Assembly: GCA_039707465.1 (NCBI GenBank)
Contig: CM077648.1
Span: forward strand, 22,816,119 to 22,880,118
Length of the DNA stretch: 64,000 nucleotides
Source of the DNA: Rhabdophis nuchalis
Taxonomy: Eukaryota > Chordata > Lepidosauria > Squamata > Natricidae
Direction of reading: 5' to 3'
The notes under the pieces: model-generated
Told to the model about the DNA's origin: nothing
Database searches by the model: none
The model's input: only the letters and a program-made list of their open reading frames with translations
In this document: in pieces, positions 43,821 to 55,075 of the stretch
Numbering within the stretch: the stretch's first letter is position 1
Layout: the number at the start of each line of letters is the position of its first letter
Made by a program: the position numbers and the translations under genes

Positions 43821-44149
43821 GATATAAAAGTAATCTGAATGTGATTGTTAAGAAGTGTGCATGATAAAAGAAGAGATAACTCAAGCATGAATGAAAGCTG
43901 AGTGAATAAGAACTGAATACAAAAGTAGGTGGCTCCATGAAAGACTTGCTTTGAAATAGTTTAATCATATAGAGAGAATGAGTGAGGATGGAACAGAAAC
44001 CAAATTTATGAGGGAAGAGTGAACAATTTGAGAGGAAGAAGACAACCAAGAGATCAGAGGAACAAAACATCCATTAACAATTTATATAACCCTCACACAG
44101 AGAGCCCACATCTGAATCCCAGCAAAGGACTGGCAGAAAGAGTCAGATC

Positions 44150-44670
44150 TTTAAGGTACATTTAATAAAAGCAATGTCAATGTCTGAGACAGTGCGCCAT
44201 TCAAAGTGGCCACAATGCGCTGTTTCAGAGTTGCCACACACACATAAGGAGAGAGGGATGCATGGGGCCACAGACGGGTGTTGGATGATGGGACTCATGC
44301 TGGGAGAGGAGCCAGGAAGGCAAGCCAGCTGCGGTCAATTCAGAAGCCACCCAGGCCTGAAGAGTACTTGCTGGAGCCAGCCAACAAGTAACCAGATTCA
44401 AAGAGTGCTTGCTGGAGCTGGGCCAAAAAAGTACTTGCTGAAGCCGGCCAGGACACAACCAGCCTGCAGCAAGAGTAGTTGCTGGAGCCAGCTGGGAGCA
44501 ACCAAGAACGGGGAGGAGGAGCGTGCTGAGTCCATAAAGGCAGCTGGCTAGCAGAAGCCAGTAATGCTAGCTAGAAACCCTTTTACTCTATTGTTTACCG
44601 TGTGCCAATCTGAGACTCCAGTAAAGAGACTCCTTCTACTCACAGTGTGGCCTCTTGTCCATGGTTTGGA
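44150..44670. other. LTR-like block with internal short tandem repeat
   Basis: A GC-richer block. Between about 44,358 and 44,498 the phrase GCTTGCTGGAGC or variants (ACTTGCTGGAGCCAGCC, GTAGTTGCTGGAGCCAGC) occurs four times at about 35-50 bp spacing. The end (GAGACTCCAGTAAAGAGACT, then CCTTCTACTCAC) resembles an LTR R/U5 end, but no start or target duplication was found. Confidence 0.4.
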
Positions 44671-44776
44671 ACCATGGCAAGCAAAGTCAGGGCTGTGTTC
44701 AAATCCCTTGGTGAGATGCTATTCCAGAAGGCAGGTGCTTTGATAGGGAAGGCATCCATTCCATTTCCCCTTAAAT

Positions 44777-44911
44777 CAGTGTTTCTCAACCTTGGCGACT
44801 TTAAGTCCTGTGGACTTCAACTCCCAGAATTCCCCAGCCAGCTGTGTTGGTTGGGGGATTCTGGGAGTTGAGGTCCACAGGACTTAAAATCATCAAGGTT
44901 GAGGAACACTG
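44777..44911. mobile_element. Palindromic hAT MITE with perfect 8-bp TSD
   Basis: Ends CAGTGTTTCTCAACCTTGG and AAGGTTGAGGAACACTG. CCTTAAAT lies at 44,769-44,776 and 44,912-44,919. The arms share CTTCAACTCCCAGAATTCC with the other palindromes. Confidence 0.9.
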
Positions 44912-44919
44912 CCTTAAAT

Positions 44920-45807
44920 AGTTAGGACCTTAGCAAGCCAGTTCTGTATGATCTTACTGAATGTAGTAGAATGTAGGACAAATATTTGTAGCTCAGAGTT
45001 GAACTGTCCTTGGTTACCAAACTTGGTAACATCATCTGTCAAGAAAAGTACCATGCTAAGTGAGCACCAAGAACCCCATGGAAACAGTGGGAATAAGACA
45101 ACTTCTCAAATAATTATGTCCTACGTCAGCTAAGGCTTTGATAACCAGTACTTAGAAGCATATTGCAATCCAGGTAATTTACATAGCAAATGTGTTACTT
45201 AGATACTGAAGCAATAATATGTTGTCACCCAATTTTGGTCCCCCTGAAACTTCCTAGTGGTTTTCAAGCGGAGTTCCATCTTGAGAGCATTGCAGTGCTA
45301 TAGGGCACATGGAAGGGGACCAGGGGATGAGTGACTTCTGAGGGCCTCCCAATCTAGGAATGAGCATGTATTTGGTACAGTGGACTAATCTGTGGAAAGG
45401 CCTTCTTGGATACAGCTACCCTCTGCTCTTTGATCAGGAGTTGAAGGCGCCCCCCAAATCCCTGAATTGCACATTGATTCTATCTGGAGCAGTGTGAACT
45501 TTCTTAAAATTAAAGATGGAGATTCCCATTACCTAGACAGACTCATGTATCAGGAGCCACTTGCTGTTGTGGTAGTGGTGGGGAGGACAGGAAGAGGCAG
45601 GTTATTTCTTGCTTTGCTCAACTTTCTTGTCTCCTTGTCCTCCTATGCATTGTTAGTTCCTTCCTGTTAGTTATTCCATTTTGTGACATTTTGATGTCTT
45701 GATGTTACTATCAGTTAGTTAGGCTTTTTGTTGTTGCTGCTCCTGTCTTTCTTTGTGTTCTTGTTGTCTTCTTCTCTGTACAAATAAATATTCATTCATT
45801 TATATCA
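44920..45807. other. Unassigned DNA
   Basis: Possibly an old L2 relic around 45,230-45,480 (minus strand GGCGCCCCCCAAATCCCTG context), but too decayed to claim. Confidence 0.3.
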
Positions 45808-46041
45808 ATACCAGTTTTATTTTCTTTTGACCCCCGAAATAAGCGCTTGGCCTTATTTTTGGGGAGGTCTTATTATTTTTGAGGTGCATGAGGCAGTGGA
45901 CAGTGGCTGCTGCTGTGTTGCAATATTTTCAGGGAGGGTTTATTTTTGGGGGGGGGGTAGGCTTATTTTAGCGCATGTGCTCAAAAGCCTGATTGAGCTT
46001 ATTATCCAGGGAGGTTTTATTTTCAGGGAAACAGGGTATCA
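45808..46041. mobile_element. DNA-transposon relic with CTGAAAATAAAAC ends
   Basis: Inverted relative of 37,668-37,905: AAATAAGCGCTTGGCCTTAT at the left, TTTTATTTTCAGGGAAACAG at the right, with AGCGCATGTGCTCAAAAGC inside. Confidence 0.65.
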
Positions 46042-46044
46042 TAA

Positions 46045-47449
46045 AAGAGAACCCAGCATTAATTTATTTTATTATCATTTTTGAATGAGTATTCTGGACT
46101 TAGAATTGAGCTTTCAGTTTAAGAATTGGTAGGGTCCCAAGATCTATGAAGAGAGGCATTGCAGATTCCTTCTCCTACATTTTGTTTAGTGGTACAGTTT
46201 TATCTTCAGTTATTATGAGGGCTAAAAGGGAAAAGTACTGGGTGTAACTGATATTTAGAGAGAGAGAAAAGAAGTGTTGAGACAAGTGGGAATTGAATGA
46301 GAGAAACAGGATCTACCAGTATGATTAGCCTGCTTGCTTAGCTGGTTTGACTTCTCTGAAAAAAAAAAACCTGCCAGATTATCTGGCAAGTATTCTTGGG
46401 TAGTTTTGCCTGGTTAACCCATCTCAAAGGGAATGAATCATCAAATTGCAACTGTGGTTTGATTGTGCAAAAGTGCTTTGTTTCCTTTGACATTCTATTT
46501 TTCTTTCTTAAAAAGGATTATTCTCCCCAAAGAATGAATGGAAAGTAGATTAAGGAAAACGGATGTGGAAGCTATTTGGAACAGAGTGATAAGAATGATG
46601 TAACAACATCCTAAAGGTTCTGCTAATGGCAATAATCAAAAGGATGCAATGGGAATAAATTATTTTGGAAACATGATGATGAGAACTAACAAGGGACTCA
46701 AAGAGCATGTGAAATAAAAGAAACAACATATAAATTCTAGAATTTATAAGTGGCTAGAAAACAGAAGCCAAAACAGGAAATAGAAGTCTTTCTGTGTTTT
46801 TTCCAAACTAGTATTGAATAAAAATTAACTAAAGTTACTAATTACTATCAAACTTAAAGTACTGACCACAATGTAAATATAATAGTGATATGAACAATTA
46901 ATAGCATTACAAGTGTTAGTACAACTGTTATTACATGATTATAGAAGTTGAAACTGATAGGAAGGCAATGTAGAATGGTGAACTACATGAATGCTGATAG
47001 AGAAAGCTGTATATCTATTTTATATGGTTAAGCTTGTCTTGTTTTTTTCTTTGTTTGTTGCATCTCTATTTTTGTTTATAAAGGTAAAAATGTTTGATAA
47101 AAACTATTCTAAAAAATAGAAAAATAAAAGAAACATAAAACATGAAATTATGAAGCATTCTGAAGAAAGAAAATGTTGGAAAGAGCATTTTAGATATTGT
47201 TATGACAATAAGAGTCATATGCAAAGAGTAGAAATTGAAGCACATTTTATAAATATTAATGTCCGTGGGAAAAATTGAATATTAACATAATATTGAAAAA
47301 TAGTAACTCTGGAGATGTAACTGTGGAAATATAAAAGTGTGAATTTAGTTTGTTACAGAGTAGCTGGGCAACTTGTTTAATCTGTTTATAAGGATTGCAT
47401 CTGTGTTTGATGACTAGAAGTGTGCCTGTGTTTTCCCACTATTTTCCCA
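46045..47449. other. Unassigned AT-rich DNA
   Basis: AT-rich with no supported gene or repeat boundary. 47,035-47,125 resembles the AT-rich end of an L1 3' UTR, weakly. Confidence 0.3.
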
Positions 47450-48090
47450 CTATTTTCCACCCATAAAATGGAAAGGTGGTAAGCTGGAACGCAAAAACTA
47501 CAGAGTGATTCTTAAGGGTATCTTTGAAAGTGTTGAGCAGAGTTCTGATTGAGAGAATGCAGGAAGTGACAGTATGTAAAACCTGGCCATGCAGTTTTTC
47601 AGCAGGTCATCAAGAAATGTATGAATCTGAAAAGAGAATTTATTATACATTTATTCATTTAGAGAAAGCATCTCATAAAAATGAATAAGCTAGAATGATA
47701 GAATATTTTGTTTGAATGTGAGCTGAAATTTTATACTTGCTAAATAGTATTAGAGCATAATATGATGAAAGAAAATATGCATGAAAATAAGTGGAAGGCT
47801 TAGCAAGTGATTCAGTCCTGAATAGGGAGTAAGACAAAGAAGTTCACGGCCCTTGATTGCATAAAGGTATAAGGAGCATTAGTGGTGATGTTAGAGGTTG
47901 GTTGACTGGAAATGATAATATGCATGTACTTTTGCTGTATTGTTGGCAAAGAACCTGAGTGAATTGGACTGAATGTCAGATAGACTGTATAATCCAACAA
48001 GGAGTATGGATTTGAAAACTAATGCAATTCTCTTTGACAGAGAAAATGGAGTAGATAATTGCAAGTTACATATAAGTGGCAAAATTAACC
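47450..48090 (+). mobile_element. Highly decayed LINE reverse-transcriptase relic
   Basis: Out-of-frame scraps match a LINE RT order: FIHLEKASH near 47,655 (decayed FIDLEKAYD), SEQGVRQ-like sequence near 47,815-47,835, and a LKTNAILFDRENGV-like block near 48,015. This order suits RTE-like or related elements. Many frameshifts and stops; family uncertain. Confidence 0.45.
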
Positions 48091-48106
48091 CCTGGAGCAT
48101 CTAGAT

Positions 48107-48449
48107 CAACGGGTGTCAAACTCGATTTCACTGAGCATCAGGGTTCTGTGTGACCTCGAGGGGCTGGGGTGGCCCTGGCCAGGTGGGCGTGGCCAGCTCG
48201 ATGTCACTCGTGTCAGGGCCGCTGTGGTGGCCCAAGCAATCTGCCAGCAAAAACGGGGTCCCAAGCTTCATTTTCGACTGCAATGGCCTCCTGCAACCTT
48301 ATGCCAGCGAAAACAGAGCTTGGGAGAGCTCTGTTTTCACTGGCAGAGGCACCATGGGCCAGTGCACTGTTTTCAGGGCGACCCCGCTGGCCAGATCTAA
48401 GCCCCTCGTGGGCCGGATCCAACCCCTGGGCCTTGAGTTTGACACCCTG
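48107..48449. mobile_element. Intact-length hAT MITE (GTGTCAAACTC family)
   Basis: Ends CAACGGGTGTCAAACTCG and TTGAGTTTGACACCCTG. ATCTAGAT is perfectly duplicated at 48,099-48,106 and 48,450-48,457. The 343-bp length serves as reference for the split copy at 30,424-36,110. Open frames inside are non-coding by-products. Confidence 0.92.
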
Positions 48450-48457
48450 ATCTAGAT

Positions 48458-48865
48458 GAACTTGGCAGAATGTTTACTAAAGATGGGAAGATGAATGCAA
48501 TCTGTGAATATTAAAGGAAAGATAGGAGATACCATCTATGGCCCATTCAAAAGACATGCTCACAGGTCAAACAGAAGGAAACCACAGCCCAGATGATACA
48601 TTTCCTCTTTACCTTCCAACTATTCTTTAACACCCAGATAAGCAGGGGTACAAAAATAAACTGATAACAATATGACAGTCACATAGGGAACTACACCTAA
48701 CAGCATAGTCATCCAATTATATACAAAACTGGGTACGGCAGGCAATTTTATATTGCACTTCATCTCTTCAACAGCACAGCACTGAAATGATATCCTTGGT
48801 AGTTAACGAAATGTCTACAAATGAAAACTAATCTAAGAGAAACTCCACAAGCCAATACATCAATC
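48458..48865. other. Unassigned DNA
   Basis: No supported feature. Confidence 0.35.
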
Positions 48866-48940
48866 CCGCCCCGAGTCCCTGTGGGGAGAGGGAGCGGTTA
48901 ATAAATTCAGTTTTATTATTTATTATTATTATTATATTAC
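48866..48940 (+). mobile_element. L2 LINE 3' tail
   Basis: CCGCCCCGAGTCCCTGTGGG, then GAGCGGTTAATAAATTC and a TTATTATTATTATTA run: only the last part of an L2. Confidence 0.65.
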
Positions 48941-49158
48941 TTATCATGAAAATCCTCATCTGCTCTTTAAACTGACATTATTCAGTGGAAAATTTCTTTC
49001 CTTTAGAGGTGGTAATAATTAAACTGTTATGTTTGTTAAAATATCAGAAATTCATATCTTTCTGGGTGACTGGAATCCTCTTACGGACTTTTTGTTTAAA
49101 ACTAAAAAAAATGAACTTGTGATTTATAGTTTGACAATTACAAAGGATAGGTTATAGT

Positions 49159-49466
49159 CGGTGCTGGGATTCTAATTTTTCTACTACTGGTTCTGTGGGC
49201 GTGGCTTGGTGGGCATGATGTGGCTTGGTGGGCATGTCTTGGTAGATGTGACAGGGGAAGAATACTGTAAAATCTCCATTCCCACCCCACTTTAGGGGAA
49301 GGATACTGCAAAATCCCCATTCCCTCCCAATCAGCTGGGACTCAGGAGGCTGAGAAAGATGGGGGCAGGGCCAGTCAGAGGTGGCATTTACCGGTTGTCT
49401 AAATTACTCAAAATTTCTGCTACCGGTTCTCCAAAACTGGTCAGAACCTCTTGAATACTACCTCTG
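49159..49466. mobile_element. hAT MITE (CAGNGGTGGG family) with perfect 8-bp TSD
   Basis: Left end CGGTGCTGGGATTCTAA (first bases mutated), right end TTGAATACTACCTCTG. GTTATAGT lies at 49,151-49,158 and 49,467-49,474. The interior carries ACCGGTT motifs. Confidence 0.85.
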
Positions 49467-49554
49467 GTTATAGTATGAAGAGAAGCATGATGTCACTTTA
49501 GAGAGAGAGAGAGAGGTTAAAATACATTTGTAACAACTGCTGTGAAGAATTTCC

Positions 49555-49712
49555 AGTTATTTATATATTTTTTTGTTTTCTATTTTTCAACTTTTTTCTT
49601 TTCTTGTACTTTTTATTTTTTCTTCCTTTTTTCTTCCTTACTTTTTGCTAGTTTGAATCAGTTTGTATTCTTCTTGTTTAAAAGTTTTAATAAAAATTAT
49701 ATAGAAAAATGA
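49555..49712 (+). mobile_element. Possible L1 3' UTR tail
   Basis: A T-rich stretch ending GTTTTAATAAAAATTATATA, like an L1 3' end. No duplication confirmed. Confidence 0.4.
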
Positions 49713-51202
49713 AATTGACATCTTTTTAAAAAGTTCCTTACTGTTTCTTTGGTAATAAAAACAGAATAATTTTATAAAGTTAGTAAATGGGTATGTAAGG
49801 ATAGTCATTAATTTGGAATATCAATTATATTTGTTGTAAAATTATGATTAATGCAGAATCATGTCTTTCCTAATGCAAAATTATTCAGTTCTAATTATTT
49901 TTATTGCTTTTAATAACTTACACAATATTTCTTTGCATATATATGAACCTTAATCAAGTGAAGCCACTAGACAGAAATGTACAGTATGTCCATTATTTTC
50001 TTTAACCTGGAAAACTAACATTAAATTTTATTCTTTCATTAGAGATGTAATTATTCTCCTTGTAGCTGATTGCAAATTTTTTAATGAGATTCTGATAGCT
50101 TTCTACATTGACTACTCTTGATGTTTCAATTCTACCTTTTAAACAGAAAATCCTTAAATGTCATGTCAGTTGTGTTGATTTAAGATGATCTGGTTTTTCG
50201 GCCAACAAACACACAATTTTTCCTTATCGCGTTAAACTTTTCTGAAATGTCTTCATATCACATTATGTAGTGTAGCAAAGTGTTGACCAACCTCTTGACA
50301 CTTGCTTTAGTTTTGTCAAGTTCTGTTTGCAAATTTAAATGTGCTTGAGATAAATAGCTGTCAACACTTACTTATTACAGCAAAACACCCCAACATAAGC
50401 ATTTGGTTATATACAGCACATGGAAAGTATTACAGTCTTATCACCAAACTATTTCGTTCTTTCATCATTTCCTGGTTAGTTAACAAAATTTAAACATTTC
50501 ACTCTAGATACTGTTACTAGGTTGCCAGAAGAGAACAGCTGGTGAATGATACTCCCCAACCAATTTGTTTTATGTCCTTGACCTAATAAAGTAAACTAAA
50601 TTGAATAATTAAAGAGTTCATTTTTATACTGTACTTTTTTCCTATCTTAAAAGGTAAAACACTTTCTATAAATCTAACAAACAGATGATCAGTCAAGAGA
50701 AACAAATGATAACAGATTATGGCATTCTATTGGGGGAAAGTGTATTTATAGGATAGAAACACAGAATAAGTTCAATTATATCCTAAGCCAAAATTAATAT
50801 TAACTGTGGGTAAGTCACTTACCCATGTTAGATAACAAGTCCAAACTCAAACATTAATGGTTTGATGATTAACTGTTATACAGCTGTTATTTTGACCATT
50901 TATTCCAACCTCCTTTATGATGACTGGATGTCAACCTTATTTGATGAATCAGACCAGACAGTACTCTCCACAGGAAGCCTAACGTAACTTATCTCAACTC
51001 AACTCAGCTCAGGTTTATTGTTGTTTTTAACCAGCATTAACTAGGCTAAAGCTACATTTATTGAGATTGGCTATCTTACAAGGCTAATTATGCTCTACCT
51101 CCTTCACCTTCTTATAGTTCAGTAATTTTAGAATGTGTCTGCTTAAGCCACTTCTGAATGTTATCTAACTGTTCTGAATTAAATAATGCTTCAGACACTT
51201 TT
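49713..51202. other. Unassigned AT-rich DNA
   Basis: About 1.5 kb with no gene, repeat end or array that I could support. Confidence 0.35.
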
Positions 51203-51210
51203 GTCTAGAC

Positions 51211-51539
51211 CAGTGATGGCTAACCTTTTGCGGACCAAGTGCCCAAAGTGTGTGCACCCCAACCCCCAAAATGCAATACGTGCATGCTCCCCTGTGCATG
51301 CACACACATCCCCCCACATGCCAGGTCCCTGCTCATGCACGCACAGAGCTCCTGTGCATGCATACACGGACCACCTGCACATCCCCTGCCCCCATGCGGC
51401 AGGGACCCGAAGACCAGCTGGCTGAAGGGAGGCACATGCGCATGCGTGGCAGAGTTGAATTGGGGTGACAGCTCATGTGCCATCAGAGAGGGCACTGCAT
51501 GCCACCTCTGGCAAGCATGCCATAGGTTCGCCATCATGG
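51211..51539. mobile_element. hAT MITE, GATGGCGAACC family
   Basis: Ends CAGTGATGGCTAACCTTT and AGGTTCGCCATCATGG. The flanks GTCTAGAC (51,203-51,210) and ATCTAGGC (51,540-51,547) match 6 of 8. The interior is rich in GCATGCAC alternations. Confidence 0.85.
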
Positions 51540-51548
51540 ATCTAGGCT

Positions 51549-51673
51549 ATGGGTGTCAAACTTGAGATGTCTCGTTACTGTCATGTATCATGACATTTTC
51601 CCCCTTCATGAAGCTGGGGTAAGCATGGCCTGCATGTGATGCATCTAGCCCATGGGTCTCAAGTTTGACAATG
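51549..51673. mobile_element. Short hAT MITE remnant (GTGTCAAACTT end)
   Basis: GGGTGTCAAACTTGAG at the left and CTCAAGTTTGACAATG at the right form inverted ends about 125 bp apart. A deleted member of the 48,107 family. Confidence 0.6.
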
Positions 51674-51700
51674 ACTCCTGCATATCTCTAGCATAGATAT

Positions 51701-52488
51701 TGGTCTGACTCCCTCCTTCACAAGACAAATGGCTAAACTGACTGATACTTGGCAGCTTGCCTGAACTAACCTGAACTAGACTGCAAGACTACACGACACA
51801 ATTCTCCGACTGCAAAACTACTCTTCACAGAGGATTTCTTTTAAAGCCTCTTGGGAAGGGCCAGGCAATTAGGCAGCTGATACTGATTATCTCCGATGGC
51901 GTCATTCTGCTATGGTTTATTTTGGTTTATGGTTTATTTAATTTATATACCGCACCCTTTCGCAAAAGGGACTCGGGGCGGTGCACAGGCAATTTAAAAA
52001 ACATATATAAACAACAATATACAAAATATAAAACCAAATTAAATTAATATCCTTGCGCTAAAAAATTAAATATATTAAAACAATATCCCTAAAACCAATT
52101 TAAAACATTTTTGCTGCAGACTGTGGGCTAGGTGATGTAAGTTAGGCCAGGCCGGCCTGTTGGAAAAAATAAGTTTTAAGGTTCTGGCAGAAGGAGCGGA
52201 GATCCGTGATCATTCTCAGTTCGGGGGGGTAAGTTGTTCCAGAGAGTTGGGCCCTCCACAGAGAAGGCCCTTCCCCTGGGCGTCGCCCACTGGCATTGCC
52301 TAGTGGACGGTATCCGGAGAAGTCCCTCTCTGTGGGAGCGAATTGGCCGAAGAGATGCTAATTGCCTCCTCTCAATCCTTAGCCTGACATCTGGGACAAA
52401 TTGGGTTTCCTCCTCTAGAGCCGACTCATAGGACTCCTCACTAAAGGAATCCATCAGCAGCTCATCCGGAGCCGGCTGGGCCACAACA
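51701..52488 (-). mobile_element. Solo LTR split by an L2, with GATAT TSD
   Basis: On the minus strand it starts TGTTGTGGCCCAGCCGG at 52,488 and ends GGAGTCAGACCA at 51,701. GATAT lies at 51,696-51,700 and 52,489-52,493. A TATA-like CTTTAAAAG is present in the 3' part. Without the L2 the LTR is about 340 bp. The start resembles the 43,227 LTR, and both have an acidic-to-basic chance frame at the start. Confidence 0.7.
51912..52358 (-). mobile_element. 5'-truncated L2 LINE 3' end inside the LTR
   Basis: An inverted tail, L2 3' UTR (GGGACTCGGGGCGGTGCACA), then the coding remnant GPTLWNNLPPRTEN and [19 protein letters not shown] on the minus strand. It joins LTR-derived codons in one chance frame. 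Confidence 0.8.
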
Positions 52489-52494
52489 GATATA

Positions 52495-53150
52495 CATACT
52501 AGGGTATCAATATTTCTTTTCCTTTAAAAACATAATAACAATAACAGTAATAAAATGTTTGGAGGTCCAAATGTTTCAAAGGCACAATAGACAGTTTAAA
52601 GGAATGCTGAAACTTCAATTCGGTGTATTGAATATATGGATTTTACACACTGGATTGCTTTTATCCAATAGATTGATCTTCATTTGTATTGGGACTCTTG
52701 TCCCTCCTAAAGGGAGGCAATCTTGAAGCCTTTAGCATGAGTCCAGACCAATTAAAATCACAAAACTCTCAAGAATAAACATATCTAGAAAAATTTTTTA
52801 AAAATGCTTTTAGAGTATTTGCATTTACTTACACCCCGGCAAATGATAAGGGAACAAATTGTCTGTTTGCCAATATTATTGAAATGGGAAGCTTTCAGAA
52901 TAAAAAGTAATATCATAGTAGGCGATGCAAATTAGGGTTTGGTTAAAAGTACTGTACTAGAACTAACGATTATTCATACTAATACAATCATCATAAAATT
53001 TTAGTAAATCAATAATCTCTCCACTTTTATTCTATGAAAAAGCAACCACTCTATGGCATTTAAAGGTTAACGAATGCATTGCAACATGATCTTTTATACA
53101 GTATGACAGTGTGTTTCATGAGGTGGACAATTACAGCTTTTTGAAATGTG
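52495..53150. other. Unassigned AT-rich DNA
   Basis: No supported gene or repeat end. Confidence 0.35.
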
Positions 53151-53154
53151 CAAG

Positions 53155-53776
53155 TTAATAAGGCTGCAGCTAGTTCAGAATGCGGTCGCGCAGGGAATTT
53201 TGGGAGCCTCAAGGCATTTCCACGTAACACCGCTCCTGCGCGAGCTGCACTGGCTGCCTGTGGCCTTTCGGGTGCGCTTCAAGGTGTTGATCACCATCTT
53301 TAAAGCACTCCATTGCATGGGGCCTAGTTATTTGCGGGACCGTATCCTGCCCCATACATCCCTTCGTCCGATTTGCTCCCACAGAGAGGGACTTCTCCGG
53401 GTGCCATCCACCAGGCAGTGCCGGCTGGCGACGCCCAGGGGAAGGGCCTTCTCTGTGGTGGGCCCAACCCTCTGGAACGACCTACCCCCCGAACTTAGAA
53501 TTATCACGGACCTCCGCTCCTTCCGCCAATATCTGAAGACATACTTCTTCCATCTTGCCGGCTTGGCCTAATCCCCACAATCAATTTTATAGACTGAACT
53601 CTAAATTGTTTTTAATTGGATTTTAATGGGTAAGAGTTTTAGGGAATTTTAGCACAGGGTATAGTATTTAATTGGTTTTTTTAGTATTTATTATTGTCTT
53701 GTTTTATATTTCTATTTTAATTTCCTGTGCACCGCCCTGAGTCCCTTTGGGGAGAGAGGCGCGGTTATAAAAATTT
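53155..53776 (+). mobile_element. 5'-truncated L2 LINE 3' end
   Basis: Open frame to 53,571: RLQLVQNAVAQGILGASR, then [19 protein letters not shown], then [18 protein letters not shown], then [14 protein letters not shown] 3' UTR follows with CACCGCCCTGAGTCCCTTTG. No stops in the remaining coding part, so it is fairly young. Confidence 0.88.
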
Positions 53777-53827
53777 AATAAAATAAATAAATAAATAAAT
53801 GAATAAATGAATGAATGAATGAATGAA

Positions 53828-53914
<87 letters not shown>

Positions 53915-53916
53915 AT
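53777..53916 (+). repeat. (AAAT)n / (GAAT)n microsatellite, about 35 units
   Basis: AAATAAAT with a central block of GAATGAATGAAT, grown from the L2 tail. Confidence 0.95.
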
Positions 53917-54423
53917 GTTAATGGAGAACCAAGAAAGACACTACAGAGGGTGGTGAGCACAACACAAAACATTGTGGGCTATCCCCCGACATCACTAGAC
54001 GACATCGATAGGGCTCACTGCTTTAGAAGACTGAGGAAAATCCTCAGGGATGACTCACACCCTGGTCAGCTCTTCTTTATTCTCCTACCATCTGGAAGGA
54101 GATACAGAAGCAGAGGCAGCTGCACAAACAGGCTGAAGAAGAGTTTTTATCAGTGGATTGTCAAGACTCCTGAATGAAAAATAACCCTACAACAACATAG
54201 TATACGATTGACTTGCGGGGCTGGCCCAACATGCAATAAGTTCACATGGCGAAATAGGACTGGGTGTTTGTTAGTAGGATCCACTGGGTTAGGGATTTTT
54301 TGTCTTTCACTGTGAGTTATATTGTGTTGTGGGGTGTGTGTACACGAAGGGAGGTTCAGCCAATCTCATTGTGCCCATGCTGTACTCTGACAATAAAGGT
54401 TTGAATTGAATTGAATTGAATTG
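53917..54423 (+). mobile_element. LINE 3' end (Rex/CR1-like) with (GAATT)n tail
   Basis: Translation gives TSLDDIDRAHCFRRLRKILR, then SHPGQLFFILLPSGRRYRSR, then NRLKKSFYQWI, the C-terminus of a LINE RT protein related to the CR1/Rex1 group. The 3' UTR ends GACAATAAAGGTTTGAATTG with GAATT units. It is a different family from the ATTCT-tailed CR1s. Confidence 0.65.
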
Positions 54424-54471
54424 AGAAAGTCTTCACGGATCATAGCTTTTTCAATTTTATTCTCTCCACAT

Positions 54472-54809
54472 TGGTTGTAGGTTCCTACCAGTTCGGACTG
54501 GTTCGGCTAAACTGTAGTAGCTTGGTGGCCTGGGTCACTGGAACCGACAATGACCCAGGTCTGCCACGCCCCCGAGCCTGCTTTCCCAGCGGTGCCATAG
54601 GCAGTGCCATCTTGGGGGAGGGGTTGCTTCTGCGCATGCGCAGAACAATTTTAGTTGTACTGTGAATGGACGCACAGCACGCATCAAACTCATGTAATGC
54701 TCATCAAGCGTGTGCAGCGTGCACTAAGCGTGTGCAACACACATCATGCAGGTGCATGAAGCACGCCTCTGAGCAAACCAGCAGTATTCTTTGCTGGAAC
54801 CCACCCCCG
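54472..54809. mobile_element. hAT MITE (CAGNGGTGGG family) with perfect 8-bp TSD
   Basis: Ends TGGTTGTAGGTTCCTACC (eroded) and GCTGGAACCCACCCCCG. CTCCACAT lies at 54,464-54,471 and 54,810-54,817. The interior is rich in GCGCATGCGCAG-like sequence. Confidence 0.85.
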
Positions 54810-54946
54810 CTCCACATTAATTAAGAATATCTGATAGAAAATAGTAAATAACCATGATTTGGGATTGCAGTTAGTAAGAGGACTCCAAGTCCACTAAACT
54901 TTATCACAATCTCCCTAAAATCTTATTGGTTTGTGGTGCTGTAGAG

Positions 54947-55067
54947 CAGGGGTCTCTAAGCTTGGCAACTTTAAGCCTGGAGGACTTCAACTCCTAGAAT
55001 TCCCCAGCCAGCAAAGCTGGGAGTTGAAGTCCTCCAGGCTTAAAGTTGCCAAGGTTGGAGACCCCTG
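54947..55067. mobile_element. Palindromic hAT MITE, 121 bp
   Basis: CAGGGGTCTCTAAGCTTGG and CCAAGGTTGGAGACCCCTG. The flanks CTGTAGAG and CTATAGAA match 6 of 8. The right arm is shortened near the loop. Confidence 0.88.
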
Positions 55068-55075
55068 CTATAGAA

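Noticed and set aside
48113..48455. Three overlapping plus frames near 48.2 kb
   Set aside because: All lie inside a 343-bp hAT MITE with a perfect 8-bp duplication.
52176..52484. A minus-strand frame joining an acidic peptide to L2 residues
   Set aside because: The acidic part lies in the start of a solo LTR and the rest is an inserted L2; no gene is involved.
53775..53972. A Leu-Phe-Ile-Tyr repeat membrane protein
   Set aside because: Translation of an (AAAT)n array on the reverse strand.
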